The notes beneath the pieces are model-generated. The model made no database searches. It saw only the letters and a program-made list of their open reading frames with translations, and had not been told where the DNA came from. A stretch of 64,000 bases of DNA from Algoriphagus hitonicola (lineage in GTDB: Bacteria; Bacteroidota; Bacteroidia; Cytophagales; Cyclobacteriaceae), in assembly GCF_900113375.1 (NCBI RefSeq), contig NZ_FOPC01000001.1:434001-498000 (forward strand), given 5' to 3'. Numbering within the stretch: the first letter of the stretch is position 1; each line of letters starts with the position of its first letter. The translations under genes were made by a program, and so were the position numbers. This document shows positions 10,104-19,304 of this stretch, one piece after another.

Positions 10104-11348
10104 CTACTTGGGTGCAATCCATGTTGAAGGATTCATTTTTTGGAGACCTTTCCAGGTTTGGAAATGTACCTCTGATTCCCCGTTGACATCGACTGCTACC
10201 TGCCCAATTACGTCTTTTGCCTTAACTGTCTGACCGGTTTTTACAGTAATGGTTTTTAGCTTGCTGTATAAGGTATAATATTCTCCGTGTTTGATGATGA
10301 CCGTCTCTCCATAGCCGGGCATGGTAGCGACCTTGGTGACCGTCCCGTCAAAGACCGATCGCACGCTGGCATTCGGTTGGGTTCTGATATTTATCCCGTC
10401 ATTGGGCACGCTGATGCCTCTCAGGGTAGGGTGGGGATTATCTCCGTAAACCTCCGTGACAAAACCGGTTTCCACTGGCCAGGGGAGTTTACCACGGTTT
10501 CCAGCAAATGAACTGGACAATGCGGCAACCTCAGGCGTCATGGGCATGGAACTTCCCGCGGATTTGGTAGCCGTACTGTTGTCTTTTTTGGCGGCAGCCT
10601 CTGCCAATCGGATTTCCTCTTCGATTACCTGTCTGATGAGTGATTCGAGCTGGGCTTGTTGTTTTTTGGTAGCCGTGATTTTTCGCTTGATTTCAGTCTC
10701 TCTCTTGGTAAGATTTTTCACCATTCCCTGCTGCTCACTTCGGAGGCGTTCAAGTTTTCTTCGTTCCTCCTGAGCCTCAGCCAAGACTTTCACTTTTTCG
10801 TCTTTTCGAGAATCCAGCTGTATGCGTTCCTCAGCCAATTGAAGAGTGACTTCCTCGATCTGTGCGGCCTGTTGTTTTCGACTGTCGGTATATTGCTTGA
10901 GGTATTTCAGGCGCATGTAGAGCTGATTGAAGGTGCTCGAACTGAATACAAAAGCGACGATAGAAATACTTCGGTTGAGTTTGGAAGTATTGTATATCAT
11001 CCGCGAATACTCCGCTTTCAAATCGATGAGTTCCTGCTCCATCTTCTTTATTTTGGATTCAGTCTCATTGATTTCCTGATCGATTAGGCGCACTTCCCGG
11101 TCTAGGGTATTGACTAGACGGTTTTGGGTTTGAAACTGCCGCGTAATGGCATTCAGTTCGCCGATGGTGGTTCTTTTGGTAGCCGTAGTTTTTTTGAGAA
11201 TCGCGTCAAATTCCCGAAGTCGGGCCTGGACTTCTGCTTTTTCTCTTTCTAATTCTTCCCGACTCTTTTTGGTCTGCGAAAAAGAATCCGTCACTGACCA
11301 GCTTATCAGCATCCAAAGCAAGCCTGAAAATAAGAGTAGTTGACGCAT
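10104..11348 (-). CDS. EnvC-like murein hydrolase activator (coiled coil plus degenerate M23 domain)
   Basis: Likely activator of cell-wall amidases at division, by analogy with EnvC. After a signal peptide (residues 1 to about 25, ending DSFSQ) comes a long coiled coil, about residues 27-250, rich in K, E, R and Q. The C-terminal LytM/M23 domain covers about 290-414 (PWPVETGFVTEVYG, DGTVTKVATMPGYGETVIIKH, VHFQTWKG). The metal ligands of active M23 peptidases are not in place: the HxGIDI position reads NDGINI, and the HLH position reads YSKL. It therefore probably activates a partner rather than cutting peptidoglycan itself; that is inference from EnvC and NlpD. It is 7 bp after the DUF4292 gene and followed by tatA. 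Confidence 0.92.
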   Translation of the reverse strand: MRQLLLFSGLLWMLISWSVTDSFSQTKKSREELEREKAEVQARLREFDAILKKTTATKRTTIGELNAITRQFQTQNRLVNTLDREVRLIDQEINETESKIKKMEQELIDLKAEYSRMIYNTSKLNRSISIVAFVFSSSTFNQLYMRLKYLKQYTDSRKQQAAQIEEVTLQLAEERIQLDSRKDEKVKVLAEAQEERRKLERLRSEQQGMVKNLTKRETEIKRKITATKKQQAQLESLIRQVIEEEIRLAEAAAKKDNSTATKSAGSSMPMTPEVAALSSSFAGNRGKLPWPVETGFVTEVYGDNPHPTLRGISVPNDGINIRTQPNASVRSVFDGTVTKVATMPGYGETVIIKHGEYYTLYSKLKTITVKTGQTVKAKDVIGQVAVDVNGESEVHFQTWKGLQKMNPSTWIAPK

Positions 11349-11355
11349 GCTTGAT

Positions 11356-12096
11356 TTAGTATCTAAAAGGAAAACTCAAGGGTGAGGAATTACGATCTAT
11401 GGAAATCCACTCCACATGAATGATAGTATTCTGGGAACCATCGGAGGTTTGATAGACTAATTTATAGAGGGTTTCGGCAGGGAAAGGCATCTCGTCTATG
11501 TTCTGGAAATTCGCAAAGCTGGCCAATAAGCTACCTCGATCATCGAGCGAGTTGCTGACCAGTTCGGTCACTTTGGCTTCACTGACTCCTACTTTGCTGA
11601 AATATCGGGCTTGATCTCGCACTTGCGTGAGCTCATAAACTTTACCCACTTTTACCAATCTGTCTCGGTAATCGAATCGAAATGGGGGATTGGCCCAAAG
11701 GATATTTTGAAAAAGATCTAGGGATAAATTTAATCCGTACAAGGATTTGAATTCTTCAAAGCTCATATTGATGTCCTCTTTTCCGATTCGATCCTTGATC
11801 AAAATTTTTTCTTCGGAAATCAATCCGCGAACCGCTTCCATACCCAATCCCGGTGAGATAGTAAACCATAAGAGGCTGTCTTTTTTTGCCCGAAGATTTA
11901 AGGTGCCTCGCGTGATTTTTCCAGATCCCTCTTCGATGACCACCTTGGCTCGGGCACTCAAATAATCAAAATCGGCATATTCGGGAGTGAATTCCTTCAT
12001 TCGCTTATTGGATTCAAAAGGAATTACTCGCTTGGAACATGCATTGAGAAGGATAACCCCCATCAACACCAATCCCAGCCTCAAAAATTTATTCAT
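11356..12096 (-). CDS. DUF4292 domain-containing lipoprotein
   Basis: A 246-residue lipoprotein: signal MNKFLRLGLVLMGVILLNAC with the lipobox LNAC and the acylated cysteine at residue 20, then CSKRVIPFESNKRMKEF. The body is a mostly beta protein with the recurrent phrases SARAKVVIEEG, LNLRAKKDSLLWFTIS and GMEAVRGLISEEKILIKDR, as in DUF4292. The LolA/LolB-like fold often proposed for such proteins is inference. The gene overlaps the end of the TPR gene by 8 bp and stands 7 bp before the EnvC-like gene, so the trio is almost surely one transcript. TPR, DUF4292 and M23 genes side by side recur in Bacteroidetes, which suggests a shared envelope role that is not established. Confidence 0.88.
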   Translation of the reverse strand: MNKFLRLGLVLMGVILLNACSKRVIPFESNKRMKEFTPEYADFDYLSARAKVVIEEGSGKITRGTLNLRAKKDSLLWFTISPGLGMEAVRGLISEEKILIKDRIGKEDINMSFEEFKSLYGLNLSLDLFQNILWANPPFRFDYRDRLVKVGKVYELTQVRDQARYFSKVGVSEAKVTELVSNSLDDRGSLLASFANFQNIDEMPFPAETLYKLVYQTSDGSQNTIIHVEWISIDRNSSPLSFPFRY

Positions 12097-13819
12097 GGTA
12101 TTTACCGTCTTTTATTTTCAAAGGCAACTTTTCAGAAGCTTCAGGGCTTTCTGCGGCCTTTTTCCAGAAACTCAATGCCTCGGATTTTTGTCCTAAATGA
12201 TAAAGTATGTCCCCGTAGTGCTCCAGCATCACCCCACTCGGCTCTACTTCATATTCGATGGCTTGATTCATATAATATTTGGCGCCTTCATAATCTCCCA
12301 TCTGAAACAATACCCAAGCGTGGGTGTCAAGAAAAGTGCCATTATTTGGAAATCGTTTGACAACTTTTTCCGACATAGATTTCGCTTTTTGGAGATTTTT
12401 CTTCTCCAAAGAAAGGAAGTAGGCATAATTATTCAATACCTGCTCGTCATTTGGGTTGATTTCCAAGGCTTTGTCAAAATAGTGAAAAGCCGAATCTTTT
12501 TTCCCCAGATTATAAAATGAACTGCCCAAAGAACCGAAGGCGACTTGATCCAATTGCTTATTTTGTCCATTGTTGAGCTCTAAGGCTTTCTGCAGCGAAG
12601 TCACAGCAAGACTGTCGTTTTTACGGGCAGATTTGACCACGCCGTCATAAAACCAGAATTCCTGATTTTCCGGAAATTCATCCACCCCCATGATGGTGAA
12701 TTCCTCGAGTTCCTCAAAATCCGCATCTTCGCCAAAAGATCCCAAGATGACTTTTTCAAGGATTGGGGCATTTTTTGGTTGTAGTTCCAGTGATTTTTTA
12801 AAGTAATCAATGGATTTCTCCTGATTTCCGACTTGCCCAGCTCGCTCTCCGAGGGCTTCAAAAATAGCCGCATTTTCAGGTGAATTTTTGACCATTAAAA
12901 CCTCCAATGAATCCAACATCATCTCACGTTCTTGAGTTTTGATTTCATTCATCAAACCCATAAAAGCTCTGGCCTTCACTTCCGGATCAAGTTCGGTGCT
13001 TTTAAATGCAGAAAACAAATATTGATTGGATTGCTCCAGATCGCCTTTTTCTTTGTAAAGGCTATGGGCGGCCATCTGTAGCTCGGGTTGATTGGGGTAT
13101 TTTTCAATTTCCCCTAAAACCAACTCTATAGCATCTTCCAGTCGATTATTGTTAAATAAAATCTCGACTAAGTTGAGAACATGATTTGGATTGCCAGGTT
13201 GGGCTTCGATCAGTTTTCTGCCTTCTTCGATGGCTTTATCGAGTTGATTTTTCCGAAGGTAAATTCGTTGCTTCTGAAGAGTAATAGGTTCGAGAATCCC
13301 GTAGTACTGTTCTGCTCGGTCCAGTGCGATCAGCGCTTTATCAAACTCATTGGCATTCAGATAAATCGAAGCCAAATCCAGATTATACTGTTGATTGCTT
13401 TGACCATCAGAAGTCAACCGATCTAGAATCTCTGCTGCCTTCATAGGCTGATTAAGTTTGGTGTAGATCTCGGCCACCATCAGCGCGTAATATTTGTTTT
13501 CCGGATCGAGTGTTACTGCTTTTTCGGCAAAGGGAAGTGCTTTTTCAGCTTGATCGGCTTTGGCATAGAGCTCCGCTATTTTGTAGTGGATCGCAGGTTC
13601 CTCCGTCTCCAGTTCGAGGGATTTTTGAAAATAAAAGTAGGATTTCTCCAAATCACCCAGATTCATCTGCTTGGTGCCTTCGATAAAATACCGACTGGCC
13701 AAGGCTTCTTTTTCCTGAGCCTTGCGCTCTTTTTTACTGAGTTTTTTTTGTGCTATCGCCTCTCCTGATAGTACTATGATCAAAAACAGGAAAGTATATA
13801 TGGTTATTCTTGAAATCAC
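12089..13819 (-). CDS. Tetratricopeptide repeat protein, exported
   Basis: A 576-residue solenoid of about a dozen TPR units, for example YFYFQKSLELETEEPAIHYK and AFHYFDKALEINPNDEQVLN, preceded by a signal peptide (ISRITIYTFLFLIIVLSG, cut near EAIAQ) and a short basic stretch KKLSKKERKAQEKE. TPR proteins are scaffolds; no enzymatic role is seen. There is no ATG near the N-terminus. Candidate starts are GTG at 13819 and TTG at 13843. A -7 element (TATGTTTG) lies at 13848-13855, so transcription would begin at about 13841, on top of the TTG; GTG therefore fits better and gives a clean signal peptide. The gene overlaps DUF4292 by 8 bp. Confidence 0.88.
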   Translation of the reverse strand: MISRITIYTFLFLIIVLSGEAIAQKKLSKKERKAQEKEALASRYFIEGTKQMNLGDLEKSYFYFQKSLELETEEPAIHYKIAELYAKADQAEKALPFAEKAVTLDPENKYYALMVAEIYTKLNQPMKAAEILDRLTSDGQSNQQYNLDLASIYLNANEFDKALIALDRAEQYYGILEPITLQKQRIYLRKNQLDKAIEEGRKLIEAQPGNPNHVLNLVEILFNNNRLEDAIELVLGEIEKYPNQPELQMAAHSLYKEKGDLEQSNQYLFSAFKSTELDPEVKARAFMGLMNEIKTQEREMMLDSLEVLMVKNSPENAAIFEALGERAGQVGNQEKSIDYFKKSLELQPKNAPILEKVILGSFGEDADFEELEEFTIMGVDEFPENQEFWFYDGVVKSARKNDSLAVTSLQKALELNNGQNKQLDQVAFGSLGSSFYNLGKKDSAFHYFDKALEINPNDEQVLNNYAYFLSLEKKNLQKAKSMSEKVVKRFPNNGTFLDTHAWVLFQMGDYEGAKYYMNQAIEYEVEPSGVMLEHYGDILYHLGQKSEALSFWKKAAESPEASEKLPLKIKDGKYHE

Positions 13820-13847
13820 GTGTCTCGAATTATGGGGGATCAAATCA

Positions 13848-13855
13848 CAAACATA
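13848..13855 (-). promoter_or_regulatory. Candidate -7 promoter element for the TPR-DUF4292-EnvC genes
   Basis: On the minus strand this reads TATGTTTG, a full match to the Bacteroidetes -7 consensus TAnnTTTG. No TTTG is present 19 bp upstream, so only half of the promoter is recognisable. Transcription would start near 13841, leaving a leader of about 20 nt before the GTG start. Confidence 0.4.
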
Positions 13856-13936
13856 ATGCCTTTTAACCTAAAGCCCTTGCTAAAGATTCTAAAAGCCACT
13901 CAGATGCATAACGATCCTAGCTCAAAAATGATCCTT

Positions 13937-15439
13937 TTAGGTTTTTATTTTTGTCTTCAATTTGGATAAAAATGACTTTTCACCCAATAAAATCATAAGA
14001 ATGAAGGGAATTAGAAGGGAATTTCGGATGATGAAGTCTAGCCAGGGATGATCCAAACTCAGGTAAAAACCACCATAACTCAGCAAAAAAGCAAACAAAA
14101 GATAGCTAATCCCTTTTTTGCTTTGATATGGGACCGGGTAATAACGCTGCCCAAAATAATAACAGACTATACTCATTACCAGATAGCAGGCCAAAGTGCT
14201 CATCGCACCTCCCATATATCCCCAAACCGGCACCAGGAATACAATCACTCCGATACTGACTAAGGCGCCAAGCAAGGTAATCCAAAAGCTATAGTGGGTT
14301 TTGTCGGTGACTTTAAACCAAATCGACAGGTTGAAGTAAATTCCCAACAGCAAATAGCCCATCAATAAAACAGGAACAATAAATAAGCCTTCCTCGTACC
14401 CTGGACTTCTCAGGAATAAAGGACCAATCCAATTTAAATTTACTGAAATTGCGATCATCAATACGCTACAGAAAATGATAAAGGCATGCATCGCCTGAGC
14501 ATAGAGTTTAGGAGAATCTTTATTTTCAGATTCTTTAAAGAAAAAAGGCTCAGCAGCATACTTAAATGCCTGAATCACCAGATTCATCAAAATTGCCAGT
14601 TTGAAATTGGCGCCAAAAACTCCGCCTGCTTCTCGGCTACTGAGTCCAGGGTAGAAATTCTCCGGCAGAATATATTCGAAAAGCATTCGTGACAGCAACT
14701 CATTGGTCACTCCAGCCAAGCCCATAAACAGCAAGGGCAGGGAATAGTCCCACATGGGCTTGAGCAGGGTCTTTTCCACTCCAAAAGAGAAAAAGCCTGC
14801 TTTCCACCAGACGAAAGGAATAATCAATCCATTGGCGATTAGATTGGAAAGTAAAATATATTCGACTCCCCAGTCCAGTTGGTAGCCAAGAAAATTTTCC
14901 GGTAAGATTCCGGTTTCGATCCAGTGTGGAAATCCAATAATGAGCAGGATATTCAAACCGACATTGAGAAAAATTGTGATCAATTTGGCTGAAGCAAAGG
15001 TCAAGGCTTTGTTTTCTAACCTTAGCTTGGCAAATGGAATCGCCAAAACGGCATCAAAGGTCAGAATCAGAGCGGTCCATCGAAATAGGTAGGACTGTCC
15101 GGGATATTCCATCCAATCGGCCAGCACTGGTGCAGCCAAATAAAGACCTGTTCCCATGATCAAGCTACTAATGATCAGAAGAGATTGACTATGAGAATAA
15201 ACCTTGTTGGAGTCTAGATTTTTTCCCGTAGCAAATCGAAAAAAACTGGTCTCCATTCCATAGGTGAAGACAATATTCAAAAAGCCGATCAAGGCATAAA
15301 TCGCCGTAAACGAACCCAAGGACTCCTTGCTGAGATAGGCCGTATAGACCATGATCAGTAAAAAATTAATGGACCTGCCCAGAATGCTGCTCAATCCATA
15401 AATTGCCGTTTGCCCGGCGAGTTTTTTGAGATTACTCAT
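13937..15439 (-). CDS. Oligosaccharide flippase / polysaccharide biosynthesis protein (MATE-like, Wzx type)
   Basis: A 500-residue integral membrane protein with about 14 predicted helices. It opens with LAGQTAIYGLSSILGRSINF, the standard beginning of Wzx/O-antigen flippases, and continues MVYTAYLSKESLGSFTAIYAL and GMETSFFRFA. Such proteins turn lipid-linked sugar units across the inner membrane for surface polysaccharide assembly; the substrate cannot be read from sequence. It starts 13 bp after the enoyl-CoA hydratase gene and is probably co-transcribed with it, although the two have no evident shared chemistry. A glycosyltransferase and a sugar aminotransferase are encoded 2.5 kb away on the other strand and could supply the glycan, which is speculation. 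Confidence 0.9.
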   Translation of the reverse strand: MSNLKKLAGQTAIYGLSSILGRSINFLLIMVYTAYLSKESLGSFTAIYALIGFLNIVFTYGMETSFFRFATGKNLDSNKVYSHSQSLLIISSLIMGTGLYLAAPVLADWMEYPGQSYLFRWTALILTFDAVLAIPFAKLRLENKALTFASAKLITIFLNVGLNILLIIGFPHWIETGILPENFLGYQLDWGVEYILLSNLIANGLIIPFVWWKAGFFSFGVEKTLLKPMWDYSLPLLFMGLAGVTNELLSRMLFEYILPENFYPGLSSREAGGVFGANFKLAILMNLVIQAFKYAAEPFFFKESENKDSPKLYAQAMHAFIIFCSVLMIAISVNLNWIGPLFLRSPGYEEGLFIVPVLLMGYLLLGIYFNLSIWFKVTDKTHYSFWITLLGALVSIGVIVFLVPVWGYMGGAMSTLACYLVMSIVCYYFGQRYYPVPYQSKKGISYLLFAFLLSYGGFYLSLDHPWLDFIIRNSLLIPFILMILLGEKSFLSKLKTKIKT

Positions 15440-15452
15440 GCGAAAAGGGAAT

Positions 15453-16238
15453 TTACTCTCCCTTGAATACTGGCTTGCGTTTTTCTAAAAATGCAGAAGT
15501 CCCCTCCTTATAATCTCCCGATTTGACACAACGCGCAAAACTGTTGGCTTCGGTTTGGAAACCATTTTCGTCTGCCAAATAAGCCGCGTTGACACAATCT
15601 ACCACCATACCGATGGCTAAAGGTGCTTTAGACATGATTTTACTGACGATTTCTTGGGCTTTTGCCATGGCGTCATCCTTGGTAGGAAGGACATGATTGA
15701 CCAAACCTAATTCTCGGGCTTCTTCTGCTCCGATCATATCTCCGGTCATCATGAGCTCATTGGCTTTTCCCCGGCCAACTAATATTGTCAATCGCTGCGT
15801 TCCTCCATATCCAGGAATGATTCCCAGATTCACCTCTGGCTGGCCAAATTTTGCATTCGCCGAAGCAATCCGCATATGGCAAGCCATGGCTAGTTCACAG
15901 CCACCACCCAGCGTATAACCATTGGTGACGGCGATGACCGGCTTGTGGCAGTTTTCGATCATGGCAAAAATCTCCTGCCCATTTTCAGCGAATTTTCGCG
16001 CATTCACCTCATTGAGCTCGGCGATTTCTTTAATATCCGCTCCCGCAATAAAGGCCTTTTCCCCTGCTCCAGTCAGAATCACCGCTTTGATGGCCTTGTT
16101 ATCGACCACTTCATCGAAAATTTCCCGGAGTTCTTCCAGCGTGTCATAATTAAGCGCATTCATTTTGTCTTGCCGATTGATGGTCAAAAACAAAACGCCT
16201 TCTTTTTCTTCAGCGAGGATATTTTTAAAATCGTCCAT
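15453..16238 (-). CDS. Enoyl-CoA hydratase/isomerase family protein (crotonase)
   Basis: Hydrates trans-2-enoyl-CoA to 3-hydroxyacyl-CoA in fatty acid or related acyl-CoA degradation. The 261-residue product carries the crotonase signatures: the oxyanion-hole stretch KAFIAGADIKEIAE, and YTLGGGCELAMACHMRIAS holding the first catalytic glutamate. The second glutamate is in FGQPEVNLGIIPGYGGTQRL. Both acidic residues being present favours a true hydratase over an isomerase or decarboxylase. The ending FLEKRKPVFKGE is the usual tail of this family. The gene is first in a likely two-gene transcript with the flippase and has a perfect consensus promoter directly upstream. Confidence 0.95.
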   Translation of the reverse strand: MDDFKNILAEEKEGVLFLTINRQDKMNALNYDTLEELREIFDEVVDNKAIKAVILTGAGEKAFIAGADIKEIAELNEVNARKFAENGQEIFAMIENCHKPVIAVTNGYTLGGGCELAMACHMRIASANAKFGQPEVNLGIIPGYGGTQRLTILVGRGKANELMMTGDMIGAEEARELGLVNHVLPTKDDAMAKAQEIVSKIMSKAPLAIGMVVDCVNAAYLADENGFQTEANSFARCVKSGDYKEGTSAFLEKRKPVFKGE

Positions 16239-16261
16239 AGAGATTGCTTGTCAGTAGTGAA

Positions 16262-16292
16262 CAAATATACAAGTCGGGTTTTCATTCCCAAA
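16262..16292 (-). promoter_or_regulatory. Consensus Bacteroidetes promoter of the enoyl-CoA hydratase gene
   Basis: Reading the minus strand, TTTG (16289-16292) is followed after exactly 19 bp by TATATTTG (16262-16269). This is a complete match to TTTG-N19-TAnnTTTG, the promoter recognised by the primary sigma factor of Bacteroidetes. The start codon lies 24 bp below the -7 element, leaving a leader of about 17 nt. The same spacing recurs at the TetR promoter at 54.76 kb. Confidence 0.75.
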
Positions 16293-16399
16293 TTAAGTCT
16301 TTGGAAAATCCAATTTACAAACACTATCCAAAGGCTTTCTTATGATATGCATTAATCTAAAATGATCATTTTCAAACCCTCCTTCTGGCTTTTTTTACT

Positions 16400-16407
16400 T
16401 ACTTTTG
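16400..16407 (+). promoter_or_regulatory. Candidate -7 promoter element for isocitrate dehydrogenase
   Basis: TACTTTTG matches TAnnTTTG and sits 34 bp before the ATG of the dehydrogenase gene. No TTTG occurs 19 bp upstream; the spacer lies in a C/T-rich stretch. The gene pair here is divergent, so the 200 bp between them carries both promoters. Confidence 0.4.
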
Positions 16408-16441
16408 CGAAACAAAATTTTAAACTAAACCCACAAAATAT

Positions 16442-17896
16442 ATGTCTTCAAAAAGAAAGATTACCGTTGCATACGGAGATGGAATCGGCCCCGAAATCAT
16501 GGATGCTACCCTTCGAATCCTCGATGCTGCCGGTGCCCAACTCGAATATGATGTGATCGAAATCGGGGAAAAAGTTTATCTCAAGGGGATTTCCTCTGGG
16601 ATGGAAGCCAATGCCGTCGATTCACTCCGAGAGACCAAAGTCTTTTTGAAGTCACCAATCACTACTCCTCAGGGTGGAGGATTTAAGTCACTCAACGTGA
16701 CCACCCGAAAATCCTTTGGACTTTATGCCAATGTCCGTCCTTGCAAGGCTTTTTCACCGTTTATCCAAACGCATTTTCCTGAGACTGATTTAGTCATCAT
16801 TCGCGAAAATGAAGAGGATCTCTATGCGGGAATTGAGCATAGACAGACGCAGGAAGTATATCAGTGTTTGAAATTGATCTCTGAGCCAGGATCCGAAAAA
16901 ATCATCCGATACGCTTTTGAATACGCCAAAAAATACGGTCGCAAAAAAGTGACCTGTATGACAAAGGATAATATCATGAAATTGGCCGATGGTCTTTTTC
17001 ACAAAAAGTTTATCGAAGTTTCTAAGGAATATCCCAATATCGAGGCTGATCATAAAATTATCGATATCGGAACTGCCTTGATTGCGGATCGTCCGGAGAC
17101 TTTTGATGTCATCGTGACCTTGAATCTATATGGAGATATCATCTCTGACGTGGCAGCTCAGGTGACTGGTTCAGTTGGGCTAGGCGGCTCAGCAAACGTG
17201 GGTGAAGAAGTAGCCATGTTTGAAGCGATTCACGGATCTGCTCCGGATATTGCAGGAATGGGAATCGCCAATCCATCAGGTTTGCTCAATGGCGCCATTA
17301 TGATGCTGGTTCATATCGGTCAGCCTGAAGTGGCGGAGAAAATCTCCAATGCATGGATGAAAACTCTGGAAGACGGTATCCACACCGGAGACATTTATCA
17401 GGAAGGACTTTCCTCTAAAAAAGCCGGTACCAAAGAATTTGCCGACGCGGTGATTGAGCGTTTGGGCCAAAAGCCGGCGACGATGACTCCTGCGGTATTT
17501 GGAGAAGAGGCGACCAAGCCTATGAATATCAAAGTCACTCCTAAAACTAAAGCCAAAAAGGAATTGGTCGGAGTCGATGTATTTATTGATTGGGACGAGG
17601 ACAATCGTGATCCCAATGTCATCGGAGAGCGCTTGCGCAAAGCCAATGCCGATGGACTGCAGCTTCATCTGATCACCAACCGAGGAGTAAAAGTATTCCC
17701 GGAGGGACTTCGCGAGACTTTCTGTACCGATCACTGGAGATGTCGATTCAAAACGGACGATCAGCGGGCGATTTCTCACGAACAAGTGCTGGACTTGTTG
17801 AAGCAAATCAAGGATCTCGGATTTGATTTTATAAAGACCGAGCACCTGTGTGTTTTTGATGGTCAAAGAGGTTATTCACTTGCACAGGGTGAATAA
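16442..17896 (+). CDS. icd: NADP-dependent isocitrate dehydrogenase, long form
   Basis: TCA cycle enzyme: isocitrate to 2-oxoglutarate and CO2. The 484-residue product belongs to the beta-decarboxylating dehydrogenase family, with the N-terminal nucleotide-fold start VAYGDGIGPEIM, the substrate stretch ANVRPCKAFSPF and IIRENEEDLYAG. The metal and cofactor region is NLYGDIISDVAAQVTGSVG, then EAIHGSAPDIAG. Beyond the usual ~340 residues there is a C-terminal extension (about 340-484, including VGVDVFIDWDEDNRDPNVIG and CRFKTDDQRAISHEQVLDLL), as in the Thermus/Rickettsia-type enzymes of about 490 residues. Cofactor preference for NADP is taken from those relatives. The gene stands alone, with a candidate -7 element upstream and a strong terminator downstream. 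Confidence 0.94.
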   Translation: MSSKRKITVAYGDGIGPEIMDATLRILDAAGAQLEYDVIEIGEKVYLKGISSGMEANAVDSLRETKVFLKSPITTPQGGGFKSLNVTTRKSFGLYANVRPCKAFSPFIQTHFPETDLVIIRENEEDLYAGIEHRQTQEVYQCLKLISEPGSEKIIRYAFEYAKKYGRKKVTCMTKDNIMKLADGLFHKKFIEVSKEYPNIEADHKIIDIGTALIADRPETFDVIVTLNLYGDIISDVAAQVTGSVGLGGSANVGEEVAMFEAIHGSAPDIAGMGIANPSGLLNGAIMMLVHIGQPEVAEKISNAWMKTLEDGIHTGDIYQEGLSSKKAGTKEFADAVIERLGQKPATMTPAVFGEEATKPMNIKVTPKTKAKKELVGVDVFIDWDEDNRDPNVIGERLRKANADGLQLHLITNRGVKVFPEGLRETFCTDHWRCRFKTDDQRAISHEQVLDLLKQIKDLGFDFIKTEHLCVFDGQRGYSLAQGE

Positions 17897-17940
17897 AGCG
17901 ATTTACGATTTTTGATTTACGTTATAGTCAGTTAGAATGG

Positions 17941-17966
17941 GGGGAGAGGAAACTTTCCCCTTTTTT
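17941..17966 (+). terminator. Intrinsic terminator of isocitrate dehydrogenase
   Basis: GGGGAGAG, loop GAAA, CTTTCCCC, then six T. The stem is 8 bp with one G-U pair and a GAAA tetraloop. It lies 45 bp after the stop codon and about 50 bp before the glycosyltransferase start, so the two genes are separate transcription units. Confidence 0.9.
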
Positions 17967-18014
17967 CATTTCAAACTTGCGCTTTGTCCTCGTTAACCAG
18001 TATTTTGTAGGTTC

Positions 18015-19304
18015 ATGCAAAAGAGAGTTCTCATCATCACCTATTATTGGCCACCGAGTGGAGGTTCGGGCGTACAGCGCTGGCTCAAATTCGCCAAGTA
18101 CCTTCCGGATTTCGGCTGGGAACCGGTGATTTTCACTCCCGAGAATCCTGATTTTGACCTGAAAGACCCATCTCTGGAAAAGGAAGTCAGCCCCAGGCTT
18201 GAAGTAATCAAATTTCCGATTTGGGAACCGTATTCGATTTTTGGGAAATTAAGGGGAAAGAAAAAGAGTCATCCTTCCCGTATTTTGGAACAACGGGAAA
18301 AGTCGCTGTTGGAAAAAGCCGGAATCTGGGCAAGAGCTAATTTGCTGGTTCCCGATCCTAGGGTTTTTTGGGTCAAGCCTTCAGTTAAATTTCTACTTGA
18401 TTTGGTGGAAAATGGGCAGTTTCAGGCTGTGATTACCACGGGACCACCCCATTCCATTCATTTGATTGGAAAAGCTTTAAAAGAAAAAACCGGAATAAAT
18501 TGGTTGGCGGATTTTCGAGATCCTTGGTCTGAATGGGAGTTTCTGGACACCTTACCTATGCGGAATAAAATCAAGGAAAAACATCAGGAGCTTGAGCAGG
18601 AGGTTTTGGGAAAAGCAGATCGTATTTTGACCATCTCACGGACATTTCAATCGGATTTTGAGCGACTTTCCAAGCGGAAAATTGACCTGCTAACCAATGG
18701 ATTTGACTGGGATGATCTTCCTAGGGATTTTGAAAACAGAAAACAGAAAAAGTCGGATTTGCATTTGGTTTATACCGGAGTGATCGACTCGATTCGCAAT
18801 CCCATACCCTTATTAAAAGCGTTTCGTGAGGAGTTTGTCGATACAGATCAGGTAGTTCGGATTTCATTTGTAGGAAAAGTGAGCGAGTCAGTACAGGGTT
18901 TTGTAGCTCAGGATTCTTGGTTGGCGGATAGGATATCCTTTCCTGGATATGTGCCACACGAAAAAGTCTTTGATTTTTATGCCAATGCGAGTGGCTTGCT
19001 TTTGATTTTGACGGATACCAAAAACGCCCAGGGAAATATCCCGGGGAAGGTTTTCGAGTATCTTTCTACGGGAATTCCCATTTTGGCGATCGGTGATCCC
19101 AAAGGGGATACGTCTAAAATTCTACAGGAAACCGGCGCGGGGGAGGTAATTCCGCATTTTGATCAGGTCAAAATGCAGGTAGCCTTACGCCGGATTTGTG
19201 AAAGGAAAGTTACTCCTGCAAATCCTGAATTGATTGCGAAATTTTCCCGAAAAAATCTTACTCAACAACTAGCCAAAATCCTCGATGAATATTCCATTTC
19301 TTGA
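18015..19304 (+). CDS. Glycosyltransferase, GT4-like (GT-B fold)
   Basis: A 429-residue cytoplasmic glycosyltransferase. The N-terminus RVLIITYYWPPSGGSGVQRW is the usual opening of the GT4-type 'glycosyl transferase family protein' set, with a Rossmann start and glycine-rich loop. The C-terminal half has the donor-binding region: LVYTGVIDSIRNPIPLLKAF, FPGYVPHEKVFDFYANASGL, then IPGKVFEYLSTGIPILAIGD, where the acidic residue E in VFEYL is the family's nucleotide-sugar contact. Donor and acceptor cannot be told. The last 20 bp overlap the sugar aminotransferase gene, so the pair is very likely translated from one message and may add an amino sugar to a surface glycan; that link is inference. 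Confidence 0.9.
   Translation: MQKRVLIITYYWPPSGGSGVQRWLKFAKYLPDFGWEPVIFTPENPDFDLKDPSLEKEVSPRLEVIKFPIWEPYSIFGKLRGKKKSHPSRILEQREKSLLEKAGIWARANLLVPDPRVFWVKPSVKFLLDLVENGQFQAVITTGPPHSIHLIGKALKEKTGINWLADFRDPWSEWEFLDTLPMRNKIKEKHQELEQEVLGKADRILTISRTFQSDFERLSKRKIDLLTNGFDWDDLPRDFENRKQKKSDLHLVYTGVIDSIRNPIPLLKAFREEFVDTDQVVRISFVGKVSESVQGFVAQDSWLADRISFPGYVPHEKVFDFYANASGLLLILTDTKNAQGNIPGKVFEYLSTGIPILAIGDPKGDTSKILQETGAGEVIPHFDQVKMQVALRRICERKVTPANPELIAKFSRKNLTQQLAKILDEYSIS

Noticed and set aside
17276-17866. A 196-codon open frame antisense to isocitrate dehydrogenase
   Set aside because: Inside a certain gene, no start context or domain.
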